From: Agromyces sp. H17E-10
GTDB lineage: Bacteria; Actinomycetota; Actinomycetes; Actinomycetales; Microbacteriaceae
Length of the DNA stretch: 64,000 nucleotides
Assembly: GCF_022919715.1 (NCBI RefSeq)
Contig: NZ_CP095042.1
Span: 2,728,001 to 2,792,000 of the forward strand
Reading direction: 5' to 3'
Shown here: piece after piece, positions 56,159 to 64,000 of the stretch
How the letters are laid out: each line of letters opens with the position of its first letter
Position numbering within the stretch: position 1 is the first letter of the stretch
The notes under the pieces: generated by a model
Databases searched by the model: none
Told to the model about the DNA's origin: nothing
What the model saw: only the letters and a program-made list of their open reading frames with translations
Position numbers and translations under genes: made by a program

Positions 56159-57115
56159 CTACGCGACCGCGAGCATCCCCGCGGCGACCAGGGCGAGCGC
56201 GAGACCGACCCACTGCACGGGCGCGATGCGCTCGTTGAGCACGAGCGCGGCCAGCAGGATCGTGCCCGCCGGATACATCGCTCCGAGCACGGCCGCGATC
56301 GCGAGCTCGCCCGCGCGGATGCCGAGCAGGAGGAGCGTGTTCGCCGCGGCGTTCACGAGTCCGCACGCGATCGCGATGCGGAGGCCGGCCCGTCGGTCCG
56401 CCGAGACGCGCTCGACCGCGGTGAGCACGGGGGCGGTGCCCGTGCCGGCCGCGACGTCGGCGCGATCGGCGTCGATCGCCTGAGGTGCCTCGGCCCGGGG
56501 CATCCGTCTCGCCTTCGACCGTGCCCGAAGCGCGAGCGCGCCGGCGACCGCGAACATGATCGCAGTGGTGACCGCCGCGTTCACGAGCAGCGGCCAGAGG
56601 CCGCTCGCGTCGGACGTCCGGTCGATGATGATGAAGAACGCGCCGATCGCGGCGCCTGCGCCGATGCCCATGACGATGCCGGCGATGCTCGGCCGCACTG
56701 CGCCGCGCTCGGGCACGAAGCCGACGAGCACGACGGCGATGAGCGCGACGCCGAGCGCCCAGTACGCGAGCGGGCCGAGCGAACCGCCGGTCGCGAGCCC
56801 CCACACCATCGGCACGACGGCCGAGACGACCGCCGTGAGCGGCGAGAGGATCGACATCGGGCCGATCGCGAGGGTGGCGTAGAGCAGCCCGATCGCGACG
56901 GCGCCCGCCGCGCCCGCCGCGGCACCCCACCAGAGGTCGGCGGAGCTTGCGCTGCCGCCGATGAGCGGCGCGACGATCGCGAGGGTGATCAGGCCCGCGA
57001 GACCCGAGACGGCGGTCGCGAGCACGGCGCCGATGCGTTTCGCCGCGAGTCCGCCGAGGAAGTCGGCTGCGCCGAAGACGAACGCTCCGGTGAGCGAGAA
57101 GAGGGCGGTGAGCAT
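56159..57115 (-). CDS. EamA/DMT superfamily transporter
   Basis: A 318-residue membrane protein with ten hydrophobic segments in two repeated halves (start LFSLTGAFVFGAADFLGGLAAKR; second half LLLGIRAGELAIAAVLGAMYPAGTILLAALVLNERI). It has an Arg/Pro-rich cytoplasmic insertion in the middle (KARRMPRAEAPQ). The EamA group exports metabolites or imports nucleotide sugars; the substrate is unknown. TACGCT lies 9 bp before ATG 57115, with no ribosome binding site. Confidence 0.85.
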   Translation of the reverse strand: MLTALFSLTGAFVFGAADFLGGLAAKRIGAVLATAVSGLAGLITLAIVAPLIGGSASSADLWWGAAAGAAGAVAIGLLYATLAIGPMSILSPLTAVVSAVVPMVWGLATGGSLGPLAYWALGVALIAVVLVGFVPERGAVRPSIAGIVMGIGAGAAIGAFFIIIDRTSDASGLWPLLVNAAVTTAIMFAVAGALALRARSKARRMPRAEAPQAIDADRADVAAGTGTAPVLTAVERVSADRRAGLRIAIACGLVNAAANTLLLLGIRAGELAIAAVLGAMYPAGTILLAALVLNERIAPVQWVGLALALVAAGMLAVA

Positions 57116-57240
57116 GGTCGGTCAAGCGTATCCGGCTCGCGCATGTGCTCATCCGTGCGGGTCGCGCGATGGCCTCTGCTCATCTGCGCACGGTGTGTTC
57201 ATTCCGTTATGAAATCGCGGCGAACAGGGCCTGAACCCCC

Positions 57241-57269
57241 TTGGCAGGGTCGGAGGCCGGATCTAGGCT
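57241..57269 (+). promoter_or_regulatory. promoter of the secreted nuclease gene
   Basis: TTGGCA (57241-57246), 17 bp, TAGGCT (57264-57269). Upstream GTTCATTCCG (57197-57206) and two GCTCATC copies (57147, 57178) resemble Pho-box units but are unevenly spaced. The leader is about 75 nt. Confidence 0.6.
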
Positions 57270-57350
57270 ACGGGACATCGCCCCGCCGCCGGCGCGCTCG
57301 ACTCGGCGCCGTATCCGAGGTGGAGGCGGGGTCGTCCTATGAGGAGAGTC

Positions 57351-60300
57351 ATGCAACGTCGCACAGTCAATTGCTTGTCCGCGGTGGCCTTGGCCGCTGC
57401 GGGCACGCTCGTCGCCGGGGTGCTCGGCACCGCGCCCGCGTTCGCCGCGGTCGACGGCTCGGGTGTCGTGATCAACGAGATCTACACGCGCGGTGGCAGC
57501 GCGAACCAGCCGTACCAGAACAAGTTCGTCGAGCTCTACAACCCGACCGACGCCGACGTATCGCTCTCGGGGTGGTCGATCCAGTACCGCTCCGCGACGA
57601 GCACCACACCCGCGAGCGGCGTCGGTGCGCTGAGCGGCACGATCAAGTCGGGCGGCTACTACCTCATCGGCCTGAACAGCAACGGCGGCACCGGCGCGGC
57701 GCTGCCGACCGTCGACGCGTCGTTCTCGGTGGCGCCGAGCGGCACGACCGGGTCGCTCTTCCTCGCGAAGACCGCATCGGCGATCAACCCCGGCAACGGT
57801 TCGGTCGTGAACAACCCGCAGGTCGCCGACTACGTCGGCTACGGCACTTCACTGAACTACGAGACGGCCGTCGCCGCGTACCCCGGGACCAACAGCGACC
57901 CCGGCAGCATCGTGCGCACGAACTTCAAGGACACCGACGACAACTCGAAGGACTTCTCCTTCACGTCGAACCCCACCCCGCAGAACTCGGGCAGCCCGGG
58001 CGGGCCGGTGCTCCCCGTCGCGAAGACGATCGCCGAGGTCCAGGGCACCGACGTCGCGGCCAGCCCGCTCGTCGGCAAGGCCGTCGTGACCGAAGGCGTC
58101 GTCACCGCCGATCACCGTGTCGGCGGCTACGACGGCATCTACATCCAGACGCCCGGCCCCGACACCACGCCCAAGGCCTCCGACGGCGTGTTCGTCTACC
58201 TGCACGGCGAGAACCCCGACGTCGCGATCGGCGACAGGGTGCGCGTCACGGGCGTCGTCGAGGAGTTCAACGGCCAGACGCAGATCAAGCCCGCGACGGC
58301 CGCCGACGTCGAGCTCGTCCAGGCCGGCGTCGGAGTGCCCGCCCCGACGAAGCTCCCCGCGACCGCCGTCGGCAACGCGGCCCGCGAGGTGTTCGAAGGC
58401 ATGCTCGTCGTCCCCGACGGCACCTACAAGGTGATCTCGAGCCACAACCTCAACCGCTTCGGCGAGCTCTGGCTGAACGCAGGCAGCGCGATGCCGGTCA
58501 AGTCGACCGAGACGCAGCTGCCGAACACCAAGGGCGCGAGCGACATCGCTGCGGCCAACAAGGCGAGCCGCATCCTGCTCGACGACGGCTACAGCATCGC
58601 CGTGCGCAACTCGAACGGCACCGACAACCCGGCGCACCCGGGCGACCAGCCGTACTTCACCAAGGGCACGGTCGTGCGCAACGGCGACACCGTGAAGTTC
58701 CCGACCGCCGGCTACGTGCTCGGCTGGGGCTTCAACGAGTGGCGCCTGCAGCCGACGACGCCGATCAACGACGCGAGCCCCGCGTCGCTGAAGCCGACCT
58801 ACACCGCGACCAACCCGCGCCCCGCGGTTCCCGCGGTCGGCGGCGACATCACGGTCGCGTCGTTCAACGTGCTCAACTACTTCACGACGCTCACGTCGGA
58901 GAACCCCGAGGCGCGCGGCGCCGACACCGCCGAGGAGTTCGCGGTGCAGAAGGCCAAGATCGTGAAGGCGATCAACAGCCTCGATGCCGACATCGTCGCC
59001 CTGCAGGAGATCGAGAACTCGGCCGCCCTCGGCGAGACTCCCGACGAGGCGCTCGCGAACCTCGTCGCCGGCCTCAACTCGGCCGCCGGCGCCGGCACGT
59101 GGAAGTACGTGAAGACCCCCGACGTGCTGCACGACCCGGCGATCACCGACGTCATCACGAACGCGATCATCTACAAGCCCGCCTCGGTCAAGCCGAGCGG
59201 CGACCCGCAAACGATCGTCGACGAGACCGTGTGGGACATCGCGCGTGAGCCGATCGCCCAGACGTTCAAGTACGGCAAGCAGTTCGTCACGGTCATCGCG
59301 AACCACTTCAAGTCGAAGAGCGGCACCGACCCGACACCCCAGCCGGGCCAGGACGCCTTCAACGACGAGCGCGTCGCCCAGGCGAAGTCGCTGCTCGCGT
59401 TCGCGAACTCGCTCTCGGAGGACCGCAAGAACGCGATCTACCTCGTCGGCGACTTCAACTCGTACGCCAAGGAGGACCCGATCAAGGTCTTCACCGACGC
59501 GGGCTGGAGCGACCTCGTCTTCCAGAGGGCGCGCGGACAGTACACCTACACGTTCGACGGTGAGCTCGGCTCGCTCGACCACGTGATCGCGTCGCCGGCC
59601 GCGGCGAGCCGCGTGCAGAAGGTCGGCGTCTGGTCGATCAACTCGCCCGAGTGGGCGGGTCGCGAGTACTGGGGCCCCGCTGCCGAGACGGTCGCCGAGG
59701 CGACCCCGTTCCGCTCGAGCGACCACGACCCGATCCTCGTCGGCGTCGGGTCTGAAGGCGTGCCCGGCAAGGTCGACATCGACCTCGTCACGGTCAACGA
59801 CTTCCACGGTCGCATCGAGCAGTCGGCGCCGTCGGGCGGCATCGCGGCGCTCTCGACTGCGGTGAAGCAGATCCGCGCCGGCAACCCGAACACCGTGTTC
59901 GCGGCCGCCGGTGACATGATCGGCGCCTCGACGTTCACGTCCTTCATCCAGAAGGACGAGCCGACCATCAAGGCGCTGAACGCGGCCGGACTCGACGTCA
60001 GCTCGGTGGGCAACCACGAGTTCGACCAGGGCTTCGCCGACCTCACCGACCGCGTCATGCCGATGGCCGACTGGGAGTACCTCGGTGCGAACATCCGCGA
60101 CAAGGCGACCGGCGCTGCGGCGCTGCCCGAGTACTACACCGAGACGTTCGACGGCGTGACCATCGGCTTCGTCGGTGCGGTCACCGACGAGCTCGAGTCG
60201 CTCGTGAGCCCCGCCGGCATCGCCGACATCTCGGTCGAAGACCCGACCGAGGCGATCAACCGCGTCGCCGCTCAGCTGAGCGACGGCAAGGACGAGAACG

Positions 60301-61610
60301 GCGAGGCCGACATCGTGGTGGCGCTCGTGCACGAGGGTGCGGCGACGACCGACATCTCGAGCGCGACCGACGCGTCGTCGCGCTTCGGCAAGATCGTCAT
60401 GGGTGTCACGTCGAACGTCGACGCGATCGTCTCGGGCCACACGCACCTCGCGTACAACCACGTGGTGACGCGTGCCGACCACCAGCCGATGCCGGTCATC
60501 TCGAGCGGTCAGTACGGCGAGCGGTACAGCAAGATGGACATCCAGTACGACCGCAAGACGAAGTCGTTCACGATGAAGAACGAGCTGTTCACCCTCATGG
60601 ACGGCACGACGCCGCTCTTCGCCGACGACCCGGCCGTCAAGCCGATCGTCGACGACGCGGTCAAGGTCGCGAACGAGCTGGGCAGCGTCAAGCTCGGCAC
60701 GGCGAACGGCGCCTTCGGGCGGGCCGTCGCGTCCGACCCGACGGGTGCCCCGTCGTTCCCCGAGAACCGCGGTGGCGAGTCCACGCTCGGCAACCTCGTC
60801 GCCGACGCCCAGCTCTGGTCGCTGAACGCCGACGGCAGCCGCAAGGTCGACGTGGCGTTCATGAACCCGGGCGGTCTCCGGGCCGACCTGGCCTCGGGTG
60901 ACGTCACCTACCGCCAGGCCGCCAACGTGCAGCCGTTCGCGAACACCCTCGTGACGCTCAACCTCACCGGTGCGCAGATCAAGCAGGTGCTCGAGGAGCA
61001 GTGGCAGCCGGCCGGTTCGTCGCGTCCGTTCCTGAAGCTCGGCCTCAACAAGGAGTTCACGTACACCTACGACCCGACCGCCGACGCCGGTTCGCACATC
61101 ACCCAGATGTGGCTGAACGGCGAGCCGGTCGACCTCGCGGCAACGTACCTGGTCGGCGCGAACTCGTTCCTCGCCGCGGGCGGAGACAACTTCTTCACCC
61201 TTGGCAAGGGCACGAACAAGGCCGACTCGGGCAAGATCGACCTGCAGTCGATGGTGGACTACCTCGCAGCGGCGCCCGACCAGACCGTCACGCCCGACAC
61301 GGCGCAGCGCGCGGTCGGAGTCGACGTACAGGGCGACGGCACGTACGCACCCGGTGAGACCGTCACGGTGAAGCTGTCGTCGCTCGACTTCAGCCGCTCC
61401 GAGACGGGCGCCGGCACCGTCGTGATCTCGCAGGGCGGTACGAACCTCACCGACGCCGCCGTCGACCGGGCCTACACCCCGCTGGTCGACGAGATCGGCA
61501 AGGCGACGGTCACGTTCGCGGTTCCCGCGGGCGCGAGCGGTCCGACCGTGTTCGACATCACGGTGCCCGCCACGGGCACGGTGAGCTCGTTCACGCTCAA
61601 CGTCGGCTGA
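57351..61610 (+). CDS. secreted bifunctional nuclease / 5'-nucleotidase
   Basis: A 1419-residue exported protein. A signal peptide (VALAAAGTLVAGVLGTAPAFA) is followed by a lamin-tail domain (VINEIYTRGG, KFVELYNPTD), an OB-like region, an ExeM/NucH-type endonuclease/phosphatase domain (about residues 500-790; VASFNVLNYF, VALQEIENS, LVGDFNSY, SSDHDPILVGV), and a 5'-nucleotidase (about 800-1300; TVNDFHGRIEQ, GNHEFD, SGHTHLAYN, NPGGLRADLASG). It ends with an Ig-like region and has no LPXTG anchor. It probably degrades extracellular DNA and dephosphorylates the products to feed on phosphate and nucleosides. ATG 57351 has GAGGAG upstream; ATG 57339 is an alternative. A terminator follows. Confidence 0.92.
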   Translation: MQRRTVNCLSAVALAAAGTLVAGVLGTAPAFAAVDGSGVVINEIYTRGGSANQPYQNKFVELYNPTDADVSLSGWSIQYRSATSTTPASGVGALSGTIKSGGYYLIGLNSNGGTGAALPTVDASFSVAPSGTTGSLFLAKTASAINPGNGSVVNNPQVADYVGYGTSLNYETAVAAYPGTNSDPGSIVRTNFKDTDDNSKDFSFTSNPTPQNSGSPGGPVLPVAKTIAEVQGTDVAASPLVGKAVVTEGVVTADHRVGGYDGIYIQTPGPDTTPKASDGVFVYLHGENPDVAIGDRVRVTGVVEEFNGQTQIKPATAADVELVQAGVGVPAPTKLPATAVGNAAREVFEGMLVVPDGTYKVISSHNLNRFGELWLNAGSAMPVKSTETQLPNTKGASDIAAANKASRILLDDGYSIAVRNSNGTDNPAHPGDQPYFTKGTVVRNGDTVKFPTAGYVLGWGFNEWRLQPTTPINDASPASLKPTYTATNPRPAVPAVGGDITVASFNVLNYFTTLTSENPEARGADTAEEFAVQKAKIVKAINSLDADIVALQEIENSAALGETPDEALANLVAGLNSAAGAGTWKYVKTPDVLHDPAITDVITNAIIYKPASVKPSGDPQTIVDETVWDIAREPIAQTFKYGKQFVTVIANHFKSKSGTDPTPQPGQDAFNDERVAQAKSLLAFANSLSEDRKNAIYLVGDFNSYAKEDPIKVFTDAGWSDLVFQRARGQYTYTFDGELGSLDHVIASPAAASRVQKVGVWSINSPEWAGREYWGPAAETVAEATPFRSSDHDPILVGVGSEGVPGKVDIDLVTVNDFHGRIEQSAPSGGIAALSTAVKQIRAGNPNTVFAAAGDMIGASTFTSFIQKDEPTIKALNAAGLDVSSVGNHEFDQGFADLTDRVMPMADWEYLGANIRDKATGAAALPEYYTETFDGVTIGFVGAVTDELESLVSPAGIADISVEDPTEAINRVAAQLSDGKDENGEADIVVALVHEGAATTDISSATDASSRFGKIVMGVTSNVDAIVSGHTHLAYNHVVTRADHQPMPVISSGQYGERYSKMDIQYDRKTKSFTMKNELFTLMDGTTPLFADDPAVKPIVDDAVKVANELGSVKLGTANGAFGRAVASDPTGAPSFPENRGGESTLGNLVADAQLWSLNADGSRKVDVAFMNPGGLRADLASGDVTYRQAANVQPFANTLVTLNLTGAQIKQVLEEQWQPAGSSRPFLKLGLNKEFTYTYDPTADAGSHITQMWLNGEPVDLAATYLVGANSFLAAGGDNFFTLGKGTNKADSGKIDLQSMVDYLAAAPDQTVTPDTAQRAVGVDVQGDGTYAPGETVTVKLSSLDFSRSETGAGTVVISQGGTNLTDAAVDRAYTPLVDEIGKATVTFAVPAGASGPTVFDITVPATGTVSSFTLNVG

Positions 61611-61627
61611 CCCGAATCCGACGCGAC

Positions 61628-61657
61628 GAGGGCCGGGTGCGCGAGCACCCGGCCCTC
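61628..61657 (+). terminator. terminator of the secreted nuclease gene
   Basis: GAGGGCCGGGTGC and GCACCCGGCCCTC pair perfectly around GCGA, 18 bp past the stop. Confidence 0.85.
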
Positions 61658-61763
61658 GCCGTTCCCGTCGTCGCGATCGCGGTGACTCATCCTCCACAGC
61701 CGGTCGGATGCCGCGGGGTCGCGCGCACGTCGTCGAAGCCGGTCGTCCGTCGGAGGCGCTCGG

Positions 61764-61769
61764 TAGACT
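61764..61769 (+). promoter_or_regulatory. -10 element of the recQ gene
   Basis: TAGACT ends 6 bp before GTG 61776, the usual distance for a leaderless mRNA; no ribosome binding site is present. Confidence 0.5.
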
Positions 61770-61775
61770 CACCGG

Positions 61776-63854
61776 GTGAGCTGGAGCGCCGAACCCGACT
61801 GGACCGACGAGGTCCCGTTCGACCCCGACGAACTGGCGCCGCCGCCCGATGATGAGTGGGCCCCTCCGCCTCCGCCCGACGAGTATCGGGGCGGCGCGGT
61901 CGAGTGGTCGGCACCCGCGCCCACAGGCGGGCCCTCGGCGAGTGCGCCCGCGGCTCGTCCCGGGCACCCTTCGGCGGGCGATGCCGTCCGTCACGAGGCA
62001 TCCGGCCTGCAGCGCCCCGCCGTCGCCGCGCCGGCTCGATTCGAGAGCGCCCTCGACGCACTGCACACCGTCTTCGGCTACGAGTCGTTCCGCGGCGAGC
62101 AGGCGGCGATCATCGACCAGGTCGCGAACGGCGGCGACGCCGTGGTGCTCATGCCGACCGGCGGCGGCAAGAGCCTCTGCTACCAGGTGCCGGCGCTCCT
62201 TCGCGAGGGCACGGGCATCGTCGTGTCGCCCCTGATCGCACTCATGCACGACCAGGTCGACGCGCTCGTGCGCAACGGTGTGCGCGCCGCCTACCTCAAC
62301 TCGAGCCAGCAGCCGGGTGAGCGCGCCGCCGTCGAGCGGGCCTACCTCGCTGGCGAGCTCGACCTGCTCTACATCGCTCCCGAGCGGCTCAACACCGAGT
62401 CGGCGAAGCAACTGCTCGCGAAGGGCACGGTCGCCCTCTTCGCGATCGACGAGGCGCACTGCGTCGCGCAGTGGGGCCACGACTTCCGCCCCGACTACCT
62501 CGCGCTCTCCGAGCTCGCCGAGCGGTGGCCCGACGTGCCGCGCATCGCGCTCACGGCGACGGCGACCGAGCAGACGCACCGCGAGATCACCGAACGGCTG
62601 AGCCTCGGTGCCGCGAAGCACTTCGTGTCGAGCTTCGACCGGCCGAACATCCAGTACCGCATCGCCCCGAAGCTCGAGGTGCGCAAGCAGTTGCTCGACT
62701 TCGTGCGCAGCGAGGGCGTCGACGCCGACGGCAACGCGGTGCCGGGCATCGTCTACGCGCTGAGCCGCGCGAGCACCGAGAAGATCGCGGCGTTCCTCGC
62801 CGCCAACGGCGTCAACGCCCTGCCGTACCATGCGGGCCTCGACCCCGAGCTGCGGCGTTCGACGCAAGACCGGTTCCTTCGCGAAGACGGCATCGTCGTC
62901 GTCGCGACGATCGCGTTCGGCATGGGCATCGACAAGCCCGACGTGCGCTTCGTCGCCCACGTCGACCTGCCGAAGTCGGTCGAGGGCTACTACCAGGAGA
63001 CGGGGCGCGCCGGCCGCGACGGTGCGCCCGCGACCGCGTGGCTCGCCTACGGCCTGCAAGACGTCGTGCAGCAGCGGCGCATGATCGACGAGAGTCCCGG
63101 CGACCTCGCGCACCGGCGCCGCATGTCGGCGCACCTCGACGCGATGCTCGCCCTCTGCGAGACGGTGCAGTGCCGCCGGCAGAACCTGCTCGCGTACTTC
63201 GGCGAGCAGTCCGAGCCGTGCGGCAACTGCGATACGTGCCTCGAACCGCCCGCCTCGTGGGACGGCACGGTGCCCGCGCAGAAGCTCATGTCGACGATCG
63301 TTCGGCTCAAGCGCGAGCGGCGCCAGCAGTTCGGTGCCGGTCACCTCGTCGACATCCTGCGCGGCAAAGAGACGCCGCGCGTGCGCCAGTACGGCCACGA
63401 CACGCTCTCGACCTGGGGCCTCGGCCAAGACCTCAGCGAGCAGCAGTGGCGCGGCGTCGTGCGCCAACTGCTCGCGCAGGGCCTGCTCGCCACCCAGGGC
63501 GAGTACGGCACCCTCGCGATCACCGACGCCGCGAGCGAGGTGCTCGCGGGCGGGCGCAGCGTCATGCTCCGCACCGAGGTCGAGCGCGCGCCGCGGTCGC
63601 GGGCGAAGGCTGCGCCGGCCGCGGCCGACCTCGAGCCGGCGCAGGCCGAGCTCTTCGAGCGGCTGCGCACCTGGCGGGCGGGCGAGGCCCGCGAGCAGGG
63701 CGTCCCGGCGTACATCGTCTTCGGCGATGCGACGCTGCGCGCCGTCGCGGTGGCGAAGCCGACCAGCCTCGGCGAGCTCGACGGCATCACCGGCATCGGC
63801 GCCAAGAAGCGCGAGGCCTACGGCGAGGCGCTCATCGCCGTCGTCGGCGGCTGA
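61776..63854 (+). CDS. recQ: ATP-dependent DNA helicase RecQ
   Basis: A 692-residue 3'-5' DNA helicase. After an acidic, Pro-rich N-terminus of about 85 residues come Walker [14 protein letters not shown], the DEAH box [19 protein letters not shown], motif [14 protein letters not shown], the zinc cysteines (CRRQN ... CGNCDTC), the winged-helix domain, and a C-terminal HRDC ([22 protein letters not shown]). The N-terminal extension is longer than in E. coli RecQ. GTG 61776 is leaderless by position. It works in recombination and fork repair. It converges with a TetR gene at 4 bp. Confidence 0.95.
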   Translation: MSWSAEPDWTDEVPFDPDELAPPPDDEWAPPPPPDEYRGGAVEWSAPAPTGGPSASAPAARPGHPSAGDAVRHEASGLQRPAVAAPARFESALDALHTVFGYESFRGEQAAIIDQVANGGDAVVLMPTGGGKSLCYQVPALLREGTGIVVSPLIALMHDQVDALVRNGVRAAYLNSSQQPGERAAVERAYLAGELDLLYIAPERLNTESAKQLLAKGTVALFAIDEAHCVAQWGHDFRPDYLALSELAERWPDVPRIALTATATEQTHREITERLSLGAAKHFVSSFDRPNIQYRIAPKLEVRKQLLDFVRSEGVDADGNAVPGIVYALSRASTEKIAAFLAANGVNALPYHAGLDPELRRSTQDRFLREDGIVVVATIAFGMGIDKPDVRFVAHVDLPKSVEGYYQETGRAGRDGAPATAWLAYGLQDVVQQRRMIDESPGDLAHRRRMSAHLDAMLALCETVQCRRQNLLAYFGEQSEPCGNCDTCLEPPASWDGTVPAQKLMSTIVRLKRERRQQFGAGHLVDILRGKETPRVRQYGHDTLSTWGLGQDLSEQQWRGVVRQLLAQGLLATQGEYGTLAITDAASEVLAGGRSVMLRTEVERAPRSRAKAAPAAADLEPAQAELFERLRTWRAGEAREQGVPAYIVFGDATLRAVAVAKPTSLGELDGITGIGAKKREAYGEALIAVVGG

Positions 63855-63858
63855 GCGC

Positions 63859-64000
63859 TCACGAGCGTCGCGCCTCGGGCACGACGAGGTCGTCGAAGTG
63901 CACCCGCAGGTGCTCGCCGACCCCGATCGCCGGGTCGTAGAGCCACTGCACCTGCAGCCCGTCCCACGTCGCCAGGAGCCACGCCGCCTCACGCACCGGA
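63859..64000 (-). CDS. TetR family regulator, C-terminal part (5' end outside window)
   Basis: The frame enters from the right edge and ends at TGA 63861-63859, giving the last 46 residues. AAWLLATWDGLQVQWLYDP followed by IGVGEHLRVHFDDLVVP is the typical end of TetR/AcrR ligand-binding domains. The DNA-binding part is not in the window. It ends 4 bp from recQ, so the two are convergent. Confidence 0.75.
   Translation of the reverse strand, partial: PVREAAWLLATWDGLQVQWLYDPAIGVGEHLRVHFDDLVVPEARRS

Noticed and set aside
57147..57206. GCTCATC/GTTCATT words as a PhoP box
   Set aside because: Spacing (31 and 19 bp) does not follow the 11-bp period of known actinobacterial Pho boxes; kept only as a weak hint for the nuclease gene.
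57849..63992. Open frame of more than 2000 codons on the minus strand, antisense to the secreted nuclease and recQ
   Set aside because: High GC removes stop codons from antisense frames. The sense strand carries clear nuclease, nucleotidase and RecQ motifs; the antisense translation is low-complexity Arg/Val/Asp.
1..64000. tRNA, rRNA, insertion sequences, prophage or classic defence systems
   Set aside because: I looked for TPsiC-like motifs, transposase, integrase, restriction-modification, toxin-antitoxin and cas features and found none I could support.

Overview
The window is chromosomal DNA of a very high-GC actinobacterium (roughly 70% G+C by eye), most likely a Micrococcales member of the Microbacteriaceae (Agromyces/Microbacterium-like). 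Reasons: almost exclusive G/C third codon positions, many GTG starts, many probable leaderless promoters (TANNNT then 6-7 nt then the start codon), F420-type and UdgX proteins typical of Actinobacteria, and carbohydrate ABC importers without their own ATPase. I see no rRNA, tRNA, CRISPR array, insertion sequence or prophage. I resolve 53 protein genes (two cut by the window edges) plus one probable leader peptide.

Layout. 1-8.8 kb: tail of an unknown gene, a ROK regulator, a sugar ABC importer (lipoprotein plus two permeases) and a GH38 alpha-mannosidase, a mannoside uptake unit. 9-13.7 kb: patatin-like lipase behind a 16-codon leader ORF, LLM oxidoreductase, DUF1905 protein, O6-alkylguanine-DNA methyltransferase, and a MarR regulator with a 3-hydroxyacyl-CoA dehydrogenase. 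13.7-25.1 kb: secreted M14 carboxypeptidase, MFS transporter, heterodimeric ABC exporter, AidB-like acyl-CoA dehydrogenase, RibD-like reductase. 25.4-26.9 kb: two exported proteins carrying a lower-GC patch. 27-36.2 kb: amino-sugar recycling, with a GlcNAc-kinase-like gene divergent from a coupled operon of ABC importer, NagZ-type GH3, AnmK, MurQ and a RpiR/MurR regulator. 36.2-41.9 kb: YbdK-type ligase, DUF2510 and VanZ-like membrane proteins, a csp-desaturase-csp block, UdgX and a TFIIB-type zinc ribbon protein. 41.9-49 kb: aldo/keto reductase, MFS/MarR divergent pair, VOC protein, ArsR-AHSA1-VOC operon, GyrI-like protein, MFS transporter. 49-64 kb: phosphoketolase, AEC transporter, DUF1353 protein, Ski2-like helicase, EamA transporter, giant secreted nuclease/5'-nucleotidase, RecQ, and the end of a TetR regulator.

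The most unusual signal is a dispersed imperfect palindrome of about 27-47 bp (GGTTGAGGAGCG ... GCGTCTCGAAACC, or GGTCGAGTAGCG ... GCGTATCGAGACC). It occurs in about 25 full or partial copies between genes and, in frame, inside three sugar-metabolism genes (GH38 six copies, GH3 two, anmK two). The outer arms covary (GGTT with AACC, GGTC with GACC). It also appears to supply the stop codon of GH38 and perhaps of murQ. No REP-type transposase is in the window. A second, longer palindrome family (80-83 bp) brackets the GyrI-like gene.

Functionally, the recycling operon gives a full cytoplasmic route from imported GlcNAc-anhydroMurNAc to GlcNAc-6-phosphate, with an ABC importer where Gram-negatives use a PTS or AmpG. 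The DNA repair genes (ogt, aidB-like, udgX, recQ) are scattered and do not form one operon.
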